A stretch of 64,000 nt of DNA from Isochrysis galbana (GCA_018136815.1 CM030935.1:3093999-3157998); one strand, 5' to 3'; positions 10,570 to 21,764 are shown, counted from the stretch's first letter. A program made the numbers and translations. The notes: generated from the letters alone by a model not told the origin.

Positions 10570-12712
10570 AAATCTTCTTAAACATTCCGCTACGTGCACG
10601 GCGTGAGGCAATTTGCTAGTGTACCTCCCTGCTACCCAACCTTAACCCCTAACAACCCCCTTTCCCCTTCCCCAGTTCCCTCTTTAGCGGAGAAGCTGGT
10701 TCCAGGGAGGCCGCGCGCGCTGCTTCGGCCGGGAGCTGGAGAGAAGGGGGTGGGAGACTGTGGCTCGTCTCTTGGTCTAATTCTGATTCGGACTCTTCTC
10801 ATTGGTATAACGTGAGATCTTGATTTATGTTCCGATGTGATTCCTATTAAGGGATCTGGCTACCCTAGGTGATGTTCCGTATATCCAGGCCTCTCGCCGC
10901 CTGCAAGAGGTCCCCTGATGCTTCTAGGTTGAAATCCTTGTCTATAGTGTATAGAGGGCTTATCATTTTCCGAATGTGTTTGTTGCTCGGGGCGTGTAGC
11001 CCCATGTTCTCGCGTTGTTTTTTTAACCTCTGGAAGAACCCGACCTTCGCCGTTACTAATAAGTGGTATCTCGTAAAGATCGCTCTTAAGATAGTCCTGA
11101 CGGACCTACCGTCCGCGTTGCCATATTGAATGTTGTAAAAGTCCGTGAGGATGTATCTCCACGCTAGGATACCTAAGTACCCCGAGGAGGGATGCGGTCT
11201 GTCTACCTGGTAGCAAAAGAGACGCTGTGCTAATTCAGAGCCCGGCCTTAGATTCATCCCCAGAAGTCCTTCTATGAATTCGAAAATGGGCTCCGTCGCG
11301 ATGCACGTGGCTATGTGGGTAGAGCTCTCGGGGGCTATGCCGCAAAAGCGGCATGTCGGATCGTCGGCGAACCGGTTCGCCGTAGCTATTCTCCTATGCA
11401 GGACGTGTTTGAAGTGCATATATGAGTCTCTTGGCGTTAAAAAGTTGTATTTGTATAGCTGAGATACTTGTTTCCATTTCCCGGAGAGGTCCGGCAATCG
11501 TTTTTCCCACCTCAATGTGGATTTTTGCTTCTTTGTTTTCCTCATTGCAAGAAATGCTTTAGTCAGCGCCTTGACGTTAACATCCTCCAGGGATTTATGC
11601 GCGTCTTTGCATGCGTATTCTTATGGAATCGGGTACGCCATCTCGGCCGGGCCGTCGTATGCTCGGCCCCATTTCAGCGGAGTGTATAAGTCGTCCGGTG
11701 TTGGCTGTGGGTTGGCCCTCTCATGGACATGGGGCTCTCCCATAACGTTAAGCTGAACTACGTGATAGTCGCCATTTCGGCGCATATAGTAACGATGTTC
11801 CTTGTCAACTAGAATGTCTCCTATGTCGTGTGCGTCCGGATCTTCTTGTGGGGTTAGCTCGTGCTCCTCCGGAGCCGAGGGCGGGGACTTCGCTTGTTTT
11901 TTGAGAAGGTCGATGTAATTAGCGGTGGCGTGTATTAGTTTGGATCCGGCCCATTCAGATATCTTTCCCCACGACTTGAGCAAGGGGGCTACCGATATAT
12001 AGTTGCCTTTATGGCGTATCCAACGCTCTCCTTCCGGCAAGTATGCCATGCATTCCTCCGTAGTGTATATAACCCCCGTACTCGGGTTGACGGTATTGTG
12101 AACGATGGCTGTCTGTAAAGACTCCCATTTCGATCTGTGTGAATGGTGAATCGCCGGAGGCTTGTGAAAAAGATTGTGCCATATCGGGGAGCCCTGGGCC
12201 CCTTCCCGTGTGTCGGTCTCCCTTAGAAATTTGAGTTTTCTGAAGTTTTCAAGTGCTAGCTTCCAGAAGGTCGGGAGCGTGTTGTTACCATGAATACTTG
12301 CCGTGAGGCTTTTGGCGTCGACTTTCGAGAAGACCGCTGCTCTCCCCAGCGGGGTGCGGCAGAACCATCGGTCCAATACAGTTTTCCATTCCGCCTGTGA
12401 CGGGTTAAGATACCTGACCATCCATATCGCTTGGAGCGCTCGCGTGTGCTCTTTGATAGGGAGTAATCCGATCCCCAGAAGGGGCCCGTCCTCGATCGTC
12501 CCCACTCTCGGGTACGTCGGGCACGTTATCCATCTTCTGCTGTTTTGCGATGAGCCTAGCTCATCAGCCTGTAGCCGGGGGGACCTGTCCCATAGGATCG
12601 CCTGAACGTCCGAGTCAATGGCTTCCATGAACCATGCCGGGGGGGGAAGAAGTAGATAACCAGTATCTCGGCGTACCGTATATAATAAAGTTCGCTAGTA
12701 CGGAAGCTTCGT
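10570..12712 (-). mobile_element. LINE, 5'-truncated copy (RT thumb to 3' end)
   Basis: Read on the minus strand, it begins within the end of the reverse-transcriptase domain (LLANFIIYG-like, then FMEAIDSDVQAILWDRSP) and continues through the C-terminal domain with a C-x2-C-x8-H-x3-C zinc motif (CRFCGIAPESSTHIATC) to a 3' UTR ending near TTAAGAAGATTTTTTT. It is colinear with the copy at 18113-20934. The catalytic RT core and endonuclease are absent (5' truncation near 12712). One in-frame TAA lies at 11621-11623 where the sister copy has CAA. One extra C in a run near 12640 shifts the frame just upstream of FMEAID. A convincing target-site duplication was not found. It is a dead copy. Confidence 0.9.
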
Positions 12713-12864
12713 GTAATACGTCATGTTATAGAATGTACCTATTACAATGACAGTTATTTTTGTAAGGTATCACACCGTGGACTATGGATCTCTCCCCTTC
12801 AGAAAATAAAACTCCCATCCCACTACTCGTCTACCGAAATGCACCCAAGTTTGGGGAGGTCCTC
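12713..12864. other. short spacer
   Basis: AT-rich spacer between the LINE and the ankyrin pseudogene; nothing recognised. Confidence 0.3.
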
Positions 12865-13444
12865 TCAAGCCCCAGCACGCGTCAGTAGATCGATCATTGT
12901 GTCATCGTTGGTCATCTGAAGAATGTTGTTGCTGATGTGAGCACCATTCGCAAGGAGCACTTCGGTCACTTCTATGTGATTCATCTTACAGGCATGAAGT
13001 AGAGGAGTATATCCATCATCATCCATAGCCTCAATCATGGCACCAGCATTGAGGAGTTCAACCACAATATGAGCATGCCCTCGCTTAGCAGCCATGATAA
13101 GGGCGGTCTGCTTCTGGGTAGCAGCTCCAACCTGGTTGACAAACGTCACCAATGCAGATGCACTCTTCTGACGATCCTTGAACAACTCCAATGTATTCTT
13201 TACGCACCAGAAATGCCCGCGAGAGGATGCCTCCATGCCTCCATCAGTGAAGTGGTCTGATGGTAATCATCTACATACATGAAGTCGATGTCCTCACCCA
13301 AGTCCTCTATAGGTGGGAATTGATTCGTAGTGCAATACTCCCACAGAAGCTTCCCGTTGCGACGTGCAGACAGGTGAGGTGACACTTGACGGGGCTCTTT
13401 GTCTGGTCTGGTTCCTTAGGACGCTTCAGAGAAGAGGAGGCCAT
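12865..13444 (-). pseudogene. ankyrin-repeat protein, broken
   Basis: From an ATG at 13444 (MASSSLKRPKEPDQTK) the frame changes once near 13390. It then reads an Asp/Glu-rich segment (EDLGEDIDFMYVDDYHQTT), changes again at 13229-13244, and ends in ankyrin repeats (KQTALIMAAKRGHAHIVVELL and DGYTPLLHACKMNHIEVTEVLL). The second break coincides with a perfect 8-bp tandem duplication, GCCTCCAT twice on the plus strand. Without these two shifts the frame would be continuous and intronless at roughly 190 residues. A processed or recently killed host gene fits; two short introns are a less likely alternative. Confidence 0.6.
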
Positions 13445-14205
13445 CGCGATTCTGGTACACGGGGAGGGCGACAGGGGAGAGGAGGGCTATGAAGGGAGAG
13501 AGGAGGGGGGGGGGGCTGGTAGGCAACGCGGGGTGGGTGGGCGGCAGGGGGGCGGGGGGGGGCGGGGCGGACTGCAAGGGAACTGCTCAACTGCAGGGCA
13601 ACTGCTCACCCTTCCTCGTCTCCTCCATATAGACGTGTGACGAAACTTGTTGTCTGCTTTTACGCGGTCGGTGCTCTTTGGTGTGGACATACACTCATCA
13701 GTGCTCTTTGGTGTGAGACGTGGATCGTGAATTTCAACGAGATATCGACCCTGCCCCAAGTCGAGTGAATGGAGTCAGACCACGTGTGGGTTTCAACATG
13801 TGAAGTGTCAAGTTGAGTCAAGTAACCTCCAGGTGACAAACAACGAAAGGTGTTAGCAGGGATGGGGATAATTGAACGCCTTTGGTCTCAACACCAGGAG
13901 GAGACGAGACCACAATCGCGCCGCGAGCGCGCAAGAGGCAGAAAGGGCAGCAGTCCAAGGGGCCCAACAACACAAACAAGCATACAAACAAGGGCCAACA
14001 GATGGCCCAAACATCCCAACAACCCCAAAGGGAGACGCCGGCAGGAAGGCAGGCCTTTTGCCTTTTGCCTTTTGTACGTTTACGTTTATTTTATTGCGCT
14101 TGGTGGCGATCATATGGATAAGGAGTTGGGGAGTCAGCTCGAGGGCAGGACCAAGCAGCGGGCGTGGGAGCGCGAGTCCGTGCCCGCGCCCCATAGGCCA
14201 TAGGT
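13445..14205. other. intergenic, G-rich then unique
   Basis: Strong G-runs at 13498-13575 (potential G-quadruplex DNA). A short direct repeat, GTGCTCTTTGGTGTG, occurs at 13670 and 13700. No gene is supportable; open frames at 13850-14207 on both strands are shadows without domain signal. Confidence 0.35.
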
Positions 14206-14400
14206 AGGGTCCTGGGTCCTGGTTTAGGTTGATGAGTGATTGATGAGTGCTCAGGCCCCATGCCCATGCCCCCTGCCACTAGAAGGCGGGGGCTGAGTTT
14301 GATTCTGCCTGACCACCCATGGGGCTGTCTGCAATGGAGTGAGGGGGGCGCGAGGCCCCCATTACCCCATTGACCCTCACGTATGCAAAAGTAGGTTCGA
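14206..14400 (-). repeat. partial copy of the GGGGGGCGCGAGGCCCCC family
   Basis: Contains the GGGGGGCGCGAGGCCCCCATT hairpin followed by CAAAAGTAGGTTCG. Read in reverse it also carries GCAGACAGCCCCATGGGTGG and CCCCCGCCTTCTAGTGGCAGGGG, matching 59430-59540 in the same order. Outer ends not resolved. Confidence 0.65.
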
Positions 14401-15185
14401 GAAAGACGAATGCATGCGGACATGAACATGAGGTTTCGGGCTCCGAGGTGTGTGTGAGGTGTGCGCCGGCGGAGAGTGGGGGGCTAGTAGGGGTAGGGGC
14501 TGACCCATCGCGAGCGCGCATGGGGGTCGGGAATTTTATCCTCCATACCACAAGAATGACAAAACATTATCGCCACTGCGACTAGCCATGAAGGGTGGCA
14601 ACAGTTGCATGGGTATTACTTACTAGTAATTGTACATCGATGCGCGCCCCAAGTGGAAATAGTGCTCCCGCGTTTGCGCTCACATAGTCATCATGCGCAT
14701 GCATGCATTACAGTGTGGACCGCTCCTGAGACAGCAGGTTGTAAGCAGGTAGAGGAGATGCGACACAAATATGGGAGAGAGCCGAAGCAGTGGGACGGGG
14801 ACGAAAAGCCATTGCCTACAGTTCGGCTGCTGAGCAAGCATCAACGGGGCACATGACCTGACCGTATTTTGTTGACTGAGCCGAGCCAATGTCGCGAGGG
14901 GTGCAAGCCCTCGAACAATTGGAAGCTCTGTCATCGTGGTATGGTGTCGTCAAGTAGTCCGAGCGCGAGCAGACAAGGGGTGATGTACGCGAACACGGAT
15001 AGGAGCAAAGGGATGGGAGAGCAGCTATCCCCATGAAAAGTGTACATGCGTCATGATCCAGCGCGGGCAGGAGGATGCACGACGGCCGCAAATGTTTGCG
15101 TCGTATGAGGGGGCAAGTGGTACAGGTCGCGTCAGGCGAGAAATGTACAGGTCGCGAACGGCCAAGAATGGTATAACAGCTTGCG
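14401..15185. other. intergenic / 3' flank of nucleoside transporter
   Basis: No supportable gene. The stretch includes the 3' flank of the minus-strand transporter. Open frames on both strands are short and without recognisable motifs. Confidence 0.35.
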
Positions 15186-16613
15186 TCAAGCAACAAATGG
15201 GTCGCAGTCGCAAAGGATCCAGTGGAAGAAGAAGGATATTAGGGAGCCAAGCACGAGTCCCACGTTGAGCGAGAGGATCATCAACGACGCCGCGCGGCGG
15301 CTCAGGGCGGGCTGCACCGCATGAGGGGCATGCATGAGCGTACTCGACGTAACCATGCCGTTGGTGAGGCCGAGGAAGAGTACAAGGAGCAGCGGAGCTG
15401 CATCTGTGTTGAGCAAGGCGGGCAAAGCACTCTTGCCAGCCGGCATGTGGCAAAGCATGAAGAGGGGCGCGAGGAGCGCCCGGCACAGCGAGAAAATTAC
15501 CACGACGCCTCCGCGCGCCAGACAACTCGGCGGGTGCGTTCGACCGAGCAGGTCGCCGAGGTTGAAAGCCACAAAGATGACAGAGGCGAAGAGTATCTTC
15601 CACGCGGTCGAATCCGAGACCGATGAGATCATCCCGGTGATAGCGGGGAAAAGACTAATGGTCACAGTAAAATTGAAGACGATGGCGAACGAGAAGGGGG
15701 CAATGCTTCGAATGATGTTGCTGGTAGTGTTCGCGCTGCCCTTGGCAATACACGGCTTGAGGCAAGCGCACGACGAGCACCCTTGTTCGACAAGATCGGC
15801 GGTTGGCATTTCACCTTCACGATGACCCTGTGCGCCGCTAGTCTCGTCGTGCTTGTCGGCTGACTCCCTGGTGGAGCGCACAAAGTTGCTCCGATCCGTG
15901 ACCACAAAGCAGACGAGGCAGGCGGCAAACACAAATGCCGCCATGCCGAACGAGGCGACCGCGGAGACGATCGTGTCGCGGTAGTCTGCGGCAGGCGTGT
16001 CGCCTACCTCATCGCCAGCGGTAGCAAGGTTGGCAATGGAGACGGCCAAGCCGGCAACGGCCATACCACTCGAGACGGCCTGAGTGTATTCACGCGGGAA
16101 TACGGAGGAGTATGCGAAGAGCGAGCTGGTGAGGCCGGCCTGAGCGGTGGACGCGACAGCGGTGCAGATGACGGTGATGAGGAAGGAGGTGTCGGCATCA
16201 CGCATCTCGTCGGCATGCAGGTCATCATACGGCTGGAGCAGCGGCCAGAGCGTGAAGAGGCTGAGGAGGAGGAAGACTGCGAGCATGAGCGAGAGCGAGA
16301 CGATGATGCCCGTCTGCAGCGAGTAGAGGTGCTGCACGAGCTGGATGATGACGAGTGCAAGCAGGCCGACTCCCGTGAAGGTAACAGATAAGAGTGACTC
16401 GAATGAGGCGTGGAAAGGCGATCCGGCGAACGAGAGGCGATAGTATGGGATGGGTGAGATGATGGCGTTCCACGCGTAGAGCGCGCCGATGCCTTGCAGG
16501 CCGAGAGAGAGAAGAACCGCCTTGCAGCGGTCGGGCGGGCGCGAGGGGGAGAAAGGGGCGAGAAGAGGACCAGAGTGGGAGGGGCCGACAGCTGAGGGGC
16601 TGCTGGCGAGCAT
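15186..16613 (-). CDS. equilibrative nucleoside transporter (ENT/SLC29 family)
   Basis: Intronless, 475 residues, starting at the ATG of MLASSPSAVG; the longer upstream frame is low-complexity purine-rich leader. It encodes about 11 hydrophobic segments with ENT landmarks: LLSLGLQGIGALYAWNAIIS as TM1, a central hydrophilic loop with Cys-rich patch (SCACLKPC), then FNFTVTISLFPAITG and FNLGDLLGR, which are the TM8 and TM9-10 signatures. A late NGMVTSSTLMHAP motif follows. The family moves nucleosides or nucleobases across plasma or organelle membranes, often as facilitated diffusion or H+ symport; substrate and membrane cannot be told here. The length matches the family norm. The 5' side is a GA-rich (sense) tract followed by TTCACTCTACAATC. 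Confidence 0.9.
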   Translation of the reverse strand: MLASSPSAVGPSHSGPLLAPFSPSRPPDRCKAVLLSLGLQGIGALYAWNAIISPIPYYRLSFAGSPFHASFESLLSVTFTGVGLLALVIIQLVQHLYSLQTGIIVSLSLMLAVFLLLSLFTLWPLLQPYDDLHADEMRDADTSFLITVICTAVASTAQAGLTSSLFAYSSVFPREYTQAVSSGMAVAGLAVSIANLATAGDEVGDTPAADYRDTIVSAVASFGMAAFVFAACLVCFVVTDRSNFVRSTRESADKHDETSGAQGHREGEMPTADLVEQGCSSCACLKPCIAKGSANTTSNIIRSIAPFSFAIVFNFTVTISLFPAITGMISSVSDSTAWKILFASVIFVAFNLGDLLGRTHPPSCLARGGVVVIFSLCRALLAPLFMLCHMPAGKSALPALLNTDAAPLLLVLFLGLTNGMVTSSTLMHAPHAVQPALSRRAASLMILSLNVGLVLGSLISFFFHWILCDCDPFVA

Positions 16614-17620
<1,007 letters not shown>

Positions 17621-18091
17621 GCGTGCACCAAATACAAAATAGAGCGCACCAAGTGTTTAGGCGGCCTGGGAGAGCAGAGCGTCAGAGTTTTATTGTTGTG
17701 TTAGTATAATCTTAGTGCTGCGGGACCGAAGCCCTTCGACGGCAACGGAGCCCCTACCCCGCGATGGGGGTGTGCGCGGTTGGCGCATGGCTCGTCCGGT
17801 GTATGTGGCTAGGAATGCTAGCTAACAAGATGTCATACGACGCTATAAGTTCTAACGTGGTACCCCCGCCGAGAGGTCACCGCAATCTCCATGACACCAG
17901 CGCGCGCGTCGACGCTCAAGGGTGCAACACATCATCGAATGGACTCGACGCATTCGATGAAAATCTTTCCTTCGAATTTGTGGCTGCCGAGCGGGCCACA
18001 CGTTCCCACAACTGGTGGGACCTGGACAATATGGTCAGTCTACACAAATTCTTCAATGGTGGCCGATACCAGATCCGCAAGCATTCACCAG
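17621..18091. other. flank of LINE insertion
   Basis: Unique sequence left of the LINE. Two plus frames cross it without recognisable domains. Nothing else supportable. Confidence 0.3.
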
Positions 18092-18112
18092 TTCAAGTTC
18101 AAGGGTGGGAAG
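18092..18112 (+). repeat. left target-site duplication of LINE copy 2
   Basis: TCAAGTTCAAGGGTGGGAAG (preceded by one T) occurs here and again at 20935-20955, exactly bracketing the LINE. A duplication of about 20 bp is typical of target-primed reverse transcription. Confidence 0.85.
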
Positions 18113-18134
18113 AACTATTGTTATAGTTTTAGCG

Positions 18135-18710
18135 ATGGAGCGCGCGCCGACCGCTCCCCTCTCCCAGCCCCCCGCCGCCACGACGCCCCAACGGGGCCGC
18201 CCCAAACCGCCGGAGCCAAAGCGCTCGCAGGCCTCTGCCCCGCCAGACACCGACGTCGACATGGCTCCGCCACCCTCGCCTCCTCACCAGCCCCAGAAGC
18301 AGGGAACAGGCCGTGCCCTGTTCCCTGCAGAGCAACAGAGCCAGCAACTGGCTCAGCCGCCCAGCTCCACCGTCTCGCCACCCAATCAAGGACTCCCCAT
18401 GGTGGGTGGCAGCATTGCTGCCACCCCCATGGTGGTAACTCCTACCAGCAGTGCACCCCTCGGGGGCGGGCACTTGACACAACAATCAATCCTTGGAGCT
18501 TTTGCTCCCACCAACCAACTAACAACCCATGCGCCCAAGTCGTATGCAGAAGCCACGCATGGGAACAAACTGAAGGAGCCAGCCCAACAAGCTCTGAAGC
18601 AGCCAGCCCAACAACAACCGCAACAGCTGTCGCGCAAGCGGGCCGACCCACAGTCGGATCCCAAAGGGACTCCCACCAACACCACCCAACTCGCTCCCCA
18701 CAGACAATGA
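18135..18710 (+). CDS. LINE ORF1 (truncated)
   Basis: 191 residues from the first ATG after the target-site duplication. Rich in Pro, Gln, Ser and Ala, with SYAEATHGN, reminiscent of the segment preceding the RNA-binding part of LINE ORF1 proteins. No RRM or zinc knuckle remains, because the internal deletion removes everything downstream. The frame overlaps the start of the ORF2 remnant by a few codons. Confidence 0.55.
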   Translation: MERAPTAPLSQPPAATTPQRGRPKPPEPKRSQASAPPDTDVDMAPPPSPPHQPQKQGTGRALFPAEQQSQQLAQPPSSTVSPPNQGLPMVGGSIAATPMVVTPTSSAPLGGGHLTQQSILGAFAPTNQLTTHAPKSYAEATHGNKLKEPAQQALKQPAQQQPQQLSRKRADPQSDPKGTPTNTTQLAPHRQ

Positions 18711-20634
18711 CTCCTTCTGGGAGAAGCTATACGCCAAGCTTAAAAAGAAAGTCGCAACATGGAGGGGAATGACGAGTCTCTCCATTCATGGAAGGACCCT
18801 ACTAGTGAACTTCATAATATACGGGACGCCGAGATATTGGCTGTCCACGTCCACCCCGCCGGCGTGGTTCATGGAGGCCATAGATTCTGACGTTCAAACA
18901 ATACTATGGGATAGATCTCCCCGACTACAGGCGGACGAGTTAGGCTCCTCGCACGAGGGTATAAAATGGATAACCCTTCCAGCGTACCCGAGAGTGGGGA
19001 CGAGAGAAGACGGGCCCCTATTGGGTGTCGGACTACTCCCCATGGCCGAACACACGCGAGCGCTTCAAGCGATATGGATAGCCCGCTACCTAAACCCGTC
19101 AACGGCGGAATGGAAAACGGTCTTAGACCAATGGTTCTGCCGCACCCCCTTAGGGCGCGCGGCGGTCTTCGCGAAGGTCGACGTGAAGAGCCTCACGGCT
19201 AGCATTCGTGGTAATAGCACGCTCCCGGCTTTTTGGAAGCTTGCGCTCGAGAACTTTAGACGGATTAACTTCCATAGGGAAACAAACACACGGGAAGGAA
19301 CCCTGGGCTCCCCGATATGGCACGACCTTTTCCACAAACCTCCGGCGATTCACCATTCACATAGGTCTAAATGGGAGTCTCTTCAGACGGTTATCGTACA
19401 CAATACGATTAACCCGGACACGGGGGACGTATACACTACAGAGGAATGCGCGGCTTACTTGCCGGACGGAGAACGGTGGATACGCCATAGAGGAAATTAC
19501 ATTTCAGTAGCCCCCCTTCTTAAGTCGTGGGAAAAGATATCCGAATGGACTAGATCAAGACTAGTGGATACCACATCTGACTATACGGACCTTCTTAGAA
19601 AACAAGCGAAGCCCCCGCCTCCTCCTCCGGAGGAGCAAGAGTTAGTCCCTCAAGAAGATCCGGACGCGCATGATCTAGGTGACATTCTAGTGGACAAAGA
19701 CCATAACTTCTATCTGCGCCGAAAAGGCGATCACCACAAAGTCCAACTTAATGTTATGGGAGAGCCCCACATCCACGAGCGGATCAGCCCGCAACTATTG
19801 CCCGATGAGCTATTCACCCCACTGAAGTGGGGACGAGCGTACGACGGCCCGGCGGAAACAGCGTATCCGATACCTCAAGAGTACACGCTAAAAGGCACGC
19901 AAACTACGCTAGAGGATGTGAGTGTCAGGGTCTTGACTAAAGCTTTCCTCGCTTTGAGGAAAACCAAAGCACAAAAATCCACACTAAGATGGGAGAAAAG
20001 GTTACCGGTCCTCTCGGGGAAGTGGAAACAAGTATCGCAACTGTACAAATATAACTTTTTAACACCTAGGGACTCCTATCTGCATTTTAAACATATTCTA
20101 CATAGGAGAATAGCTACGGCGAACCGTTTTGCCGACGATCCGACATGCCGCTTTTGTGGCATAGCCCCCGAGAGTTCCACTCACTTGGCCTCATGTATCG
20201 CGACGGAGCCTGTCTTTGAATTCATAGAAGGACTTTTAGGGATTTGCCTTAAGCCGGGATCCGAAATACCCCAACGTCTTTTCTGCTATCAGGTGGACAG
20301 ACCGCACCCCTCCTCAGGATACTTAGGTATCTTGGCGTGGAGGTATATTCTAACCGACTTCTATAACATTCAGTATGGCAACGCGGACGGCAGGTCCGTC
20401 AGGTCGATCTTAAGAGCGATCCTCACGAGATATCACCTGTTAGTAACGGCGAAAGTCGGTTTCTTTCAGAGGCTAAAAAGACAACGGGAGAATATGGGGT
20501 TACACGCCCCGAGCAACAAACACATTAAGAGAATGATAAGCCCGCTGTACACGGTGGACAAGGATTTCAACATAGGAACGTCGGAGGACCTCTTGCAAGC
20601 GGCAAGGGGGCTAGACCTACGACACATCACCTAA
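18700..20634 (+). CDS. LINE ORF2 C-terminal part (RT thumb + CCHC domain)
   Basis: An open frame from about 18700, with the first ATG at 18769. It opens with the LINE RT-thumb signature (LSIHGRTLLVNFIIYGTPRY), followed by a long alpha-helical region and a Pro-rich acidic linker (PPPPPPEEQELVPQEDPD). A zf-RVT-like motif C-x2-C-x8-H-x3-C (CRFCGIAPESSTHLASC) and a basic tail follow (GFFQRLKRQRENMGLHAPSN). No YxDD catalytic box is present. The clade (L1/Tad-like) cannot be fixed without the core. Confidence 0.85.
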   Translation, partial: TDNDSFWEKLYAKLKKKVATWRGMTSLSIHGRTLLVNFIIYGTPRYWLSTSTPPAWFMEAIDSDVQTILWDRSPRLQADELGSSHEGIKWITLPAYPRVGTREDGPLLGVGLLPMAEHTRALQAIWIARYLNPSTAEWKTVLDQWFCRTPLGRAAVFAKVDVKSLTASIRGNSTLPAFWKLALENFRRINFHRETNTREGTLGSPIWHDLFHKPPAIHHSHRSKWESLQTVIVHNTINPDTGDVYTTEECAAYLPDGERWIRHRGNYISVAPLLKSWEKISEWTRSRLVDTTSDYTDLLRKQAKPPPPPPEEQELVPQEDPDAHDLGDILVDKDHNFYLRRKGDHHKVQLNVMGEPHIHERISPQLLPDELFTPLKWGRAYDGPAETAYPIPQEYTLKGTQTTLEDVSVRVLTKAFLALRKTKAQKSTLRWEKRLPVLSGKWKQVSQLYKYNFLTPRDSYLHFKHILHRRIATANRFADDPTCRFCGIAPESSTHLASCIATEPVFEFIEGLLGICLKPGSEIPQRLFCYQVDRPHPSSGYLGILAWRYILTDFYNIQYGNADGRSVRSILRAILTRYHLLVTAKVGFFQRLKRQRENMGLHAPSNKHIKRMISPLYTVDKDFNIGTSEDLLQAARGLDLRHIT

Positions 20635-20934
20635 AGCAGCTAAATCTCTGGGTAGGAATCACAGCAGTTACCAAAAAAGGAATCTAAATTATTTAAGGGA
20701 GAATAACCAAAGCTAACACCGAAAGCAAAGGACGAGCCACAGTCTCCCGCCCCCTTCTCTCCAACTCCTGGCCGAAGCAGCGCGCGCGGCCTCCCCGGAA
20801 CCAGCTTCTCCGCTAACGAGGGAACTGGGGAAGGGGGAGGGGGTTGTTAGGGGTTAAGGTTGGGTAGTAGGGAGGTGCACAAGCACACTGCCTCACGCCG
20901 CACACGTAGCGGGGTTTTTTAAGAAGATTTTTTT

Positions 20935-20955
20935 TTCAAGTTCAAGGGTGGGAAG
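20935..20955 (+). repeat. right target-site duplication of LINE copy 2
   Basis: Matches 18092-18112 base for base and directly follows the T-run tail of the element. Confidence 0.85.
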
Positions 20956-21001
20956 GACACTTTACCACATCGAATCACTCCAAGCACCCCTCGTCTCTTA
21001 C

Positions 21002-21179
21002 TTCTACGGCTGTGGGGGTCGTGCGGCGAAGGCGACGGCCGTCCGCTCTGCACCACGGCGCCGGGCAGGACAATCCTCGTCGAATCCCCCCGGACGCCAT
21101 CACGCGGAGAGGTCATCCGTCATCCCGGGCCGGCATGGTCTCCACAACTCGCTCAACACGAGCAGGAAGACTGCCATTG
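21002..21179 (-). pseudogene. relic exon resembling ERGIC/Erv46-type cargo receptor
   Basis: On the minus strand an acceptor (CCCCATAG) precedes MAVFLLVLSELWRPCRPGMT, a membrane segment. A +1-type break follows, then DGVRGDSTRI in another frame. The order hydrophobic helix, FLVLSE, then (V)D..RGDSTRI matches the N-terminal part of ERGIC-2/3 and Erv46 proteins (ER-Golgi cargo receptors), where VDTSRGEKLRIN follows the first TM. The exon ends at a good donor (GTAAGAG). The frame break suggests a dead exon. It lies immediately beside the LINE insertion. The assignment rests on about 35 residues. Confidence 0.3.
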
Positions 21180-21326
21180 CTATGGGGAAGATTCGATCTC
21201 GACGGTTCAAGATACGATCTCCCCCTCGCATAACTGCCCGTCTTCCCCGCTTGTATCGTGGCAGAAAACTGCCCGCCTGTCTTCTCTGTCCCACGCCGCG
21301 GGCGATTTCCAGGAATCGCAGATCGT

Positions 21327-21521
21327 CCCCCGCGCGGGGAAAACGCCGCGGGGCGCCGTCAGGAAGCTGCAATTCCCCCCCGGCGCGGGGAGACCGCCAA
21401 GAGGCCCGCCCACGCACCAGGAAGAAGGACCGCCGAGCGTTCCCCGCGCGGGGGGAAATATTCCCCCCGAGAAAAGGGCTCCGGGGACGACTCCGCCCGC
21501 CGTTCTCCGCGCGGGGGGAAA
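21327..21521. repeat. cluster of four CCCCGCGCGGGG palindromes
   Basis: Near-palindromic blocks (CCCCCGCGCGGGGAAA and variants) at about 21327, 21375, 21441 and 21505, spaced roughly 50-65 bp. On the plus frame they read as repeated PARG(E/D/K). The surrounding ORFs on both strands are probably chance-open. Confidence 0.6.
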
Positions 21522-21764
21522 GCCGACGAGGCCTCCCTCCGCTCGCCTCACCTCGCGAGAGGGGGGGGGGCGTGGGGGAAGCCCTCCGCTGGGCGCTCGC
21601 GGACGGACGAGCTATCACCAGCAAACACGGTCGATACAGCCTGGTTCTGTACGCACCGTAAGCACAATACTTTTTTATGATTTCATGGGCTTGAACGTGT
21701 GTGTACATAATTATCACAAAAACTATAAAGACGTTCAACGCTAAAATCGCCAAGGGATAGAGAG

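Larger units (their letters stand above)
18113..20934 (+). mobile_element. LINE copy 2: internally deleted, flanked by target-site duplication
   Basis: The element is bounded by a roughly 20-bp direct repeat and ends in TTAAGAAGATTTTTTT. It keeps a short 5' leader, an ORF1 (18135-18710), the end of ORF2 from the RT thumb onward (about 18700-20634) and a 3' UTR shared with the copy at 10570-12712. The endonuclease and RT catalytic core are missing. ORF1 sequence passes straight into FWEKLYAKLKKKVATWRG, the segment preceding the thumb motif LSIHGRTLLVNFIIYG. It therefore looks like a non-autonomous deletion derivative that moved as a unit using another copy's enzyme. The remaining ORF2 part is fully open over more than 620 codons, so the insertion is probably young. 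Confidence 0.85.

Noticed and set aside
21327-21521. Possible CRISPR-like array (regular palindromes)
   Set aside because: Only four imperfect GC palindromes with unequal spacing in a eukaryotic, intron-bearing genome; no cas genes.
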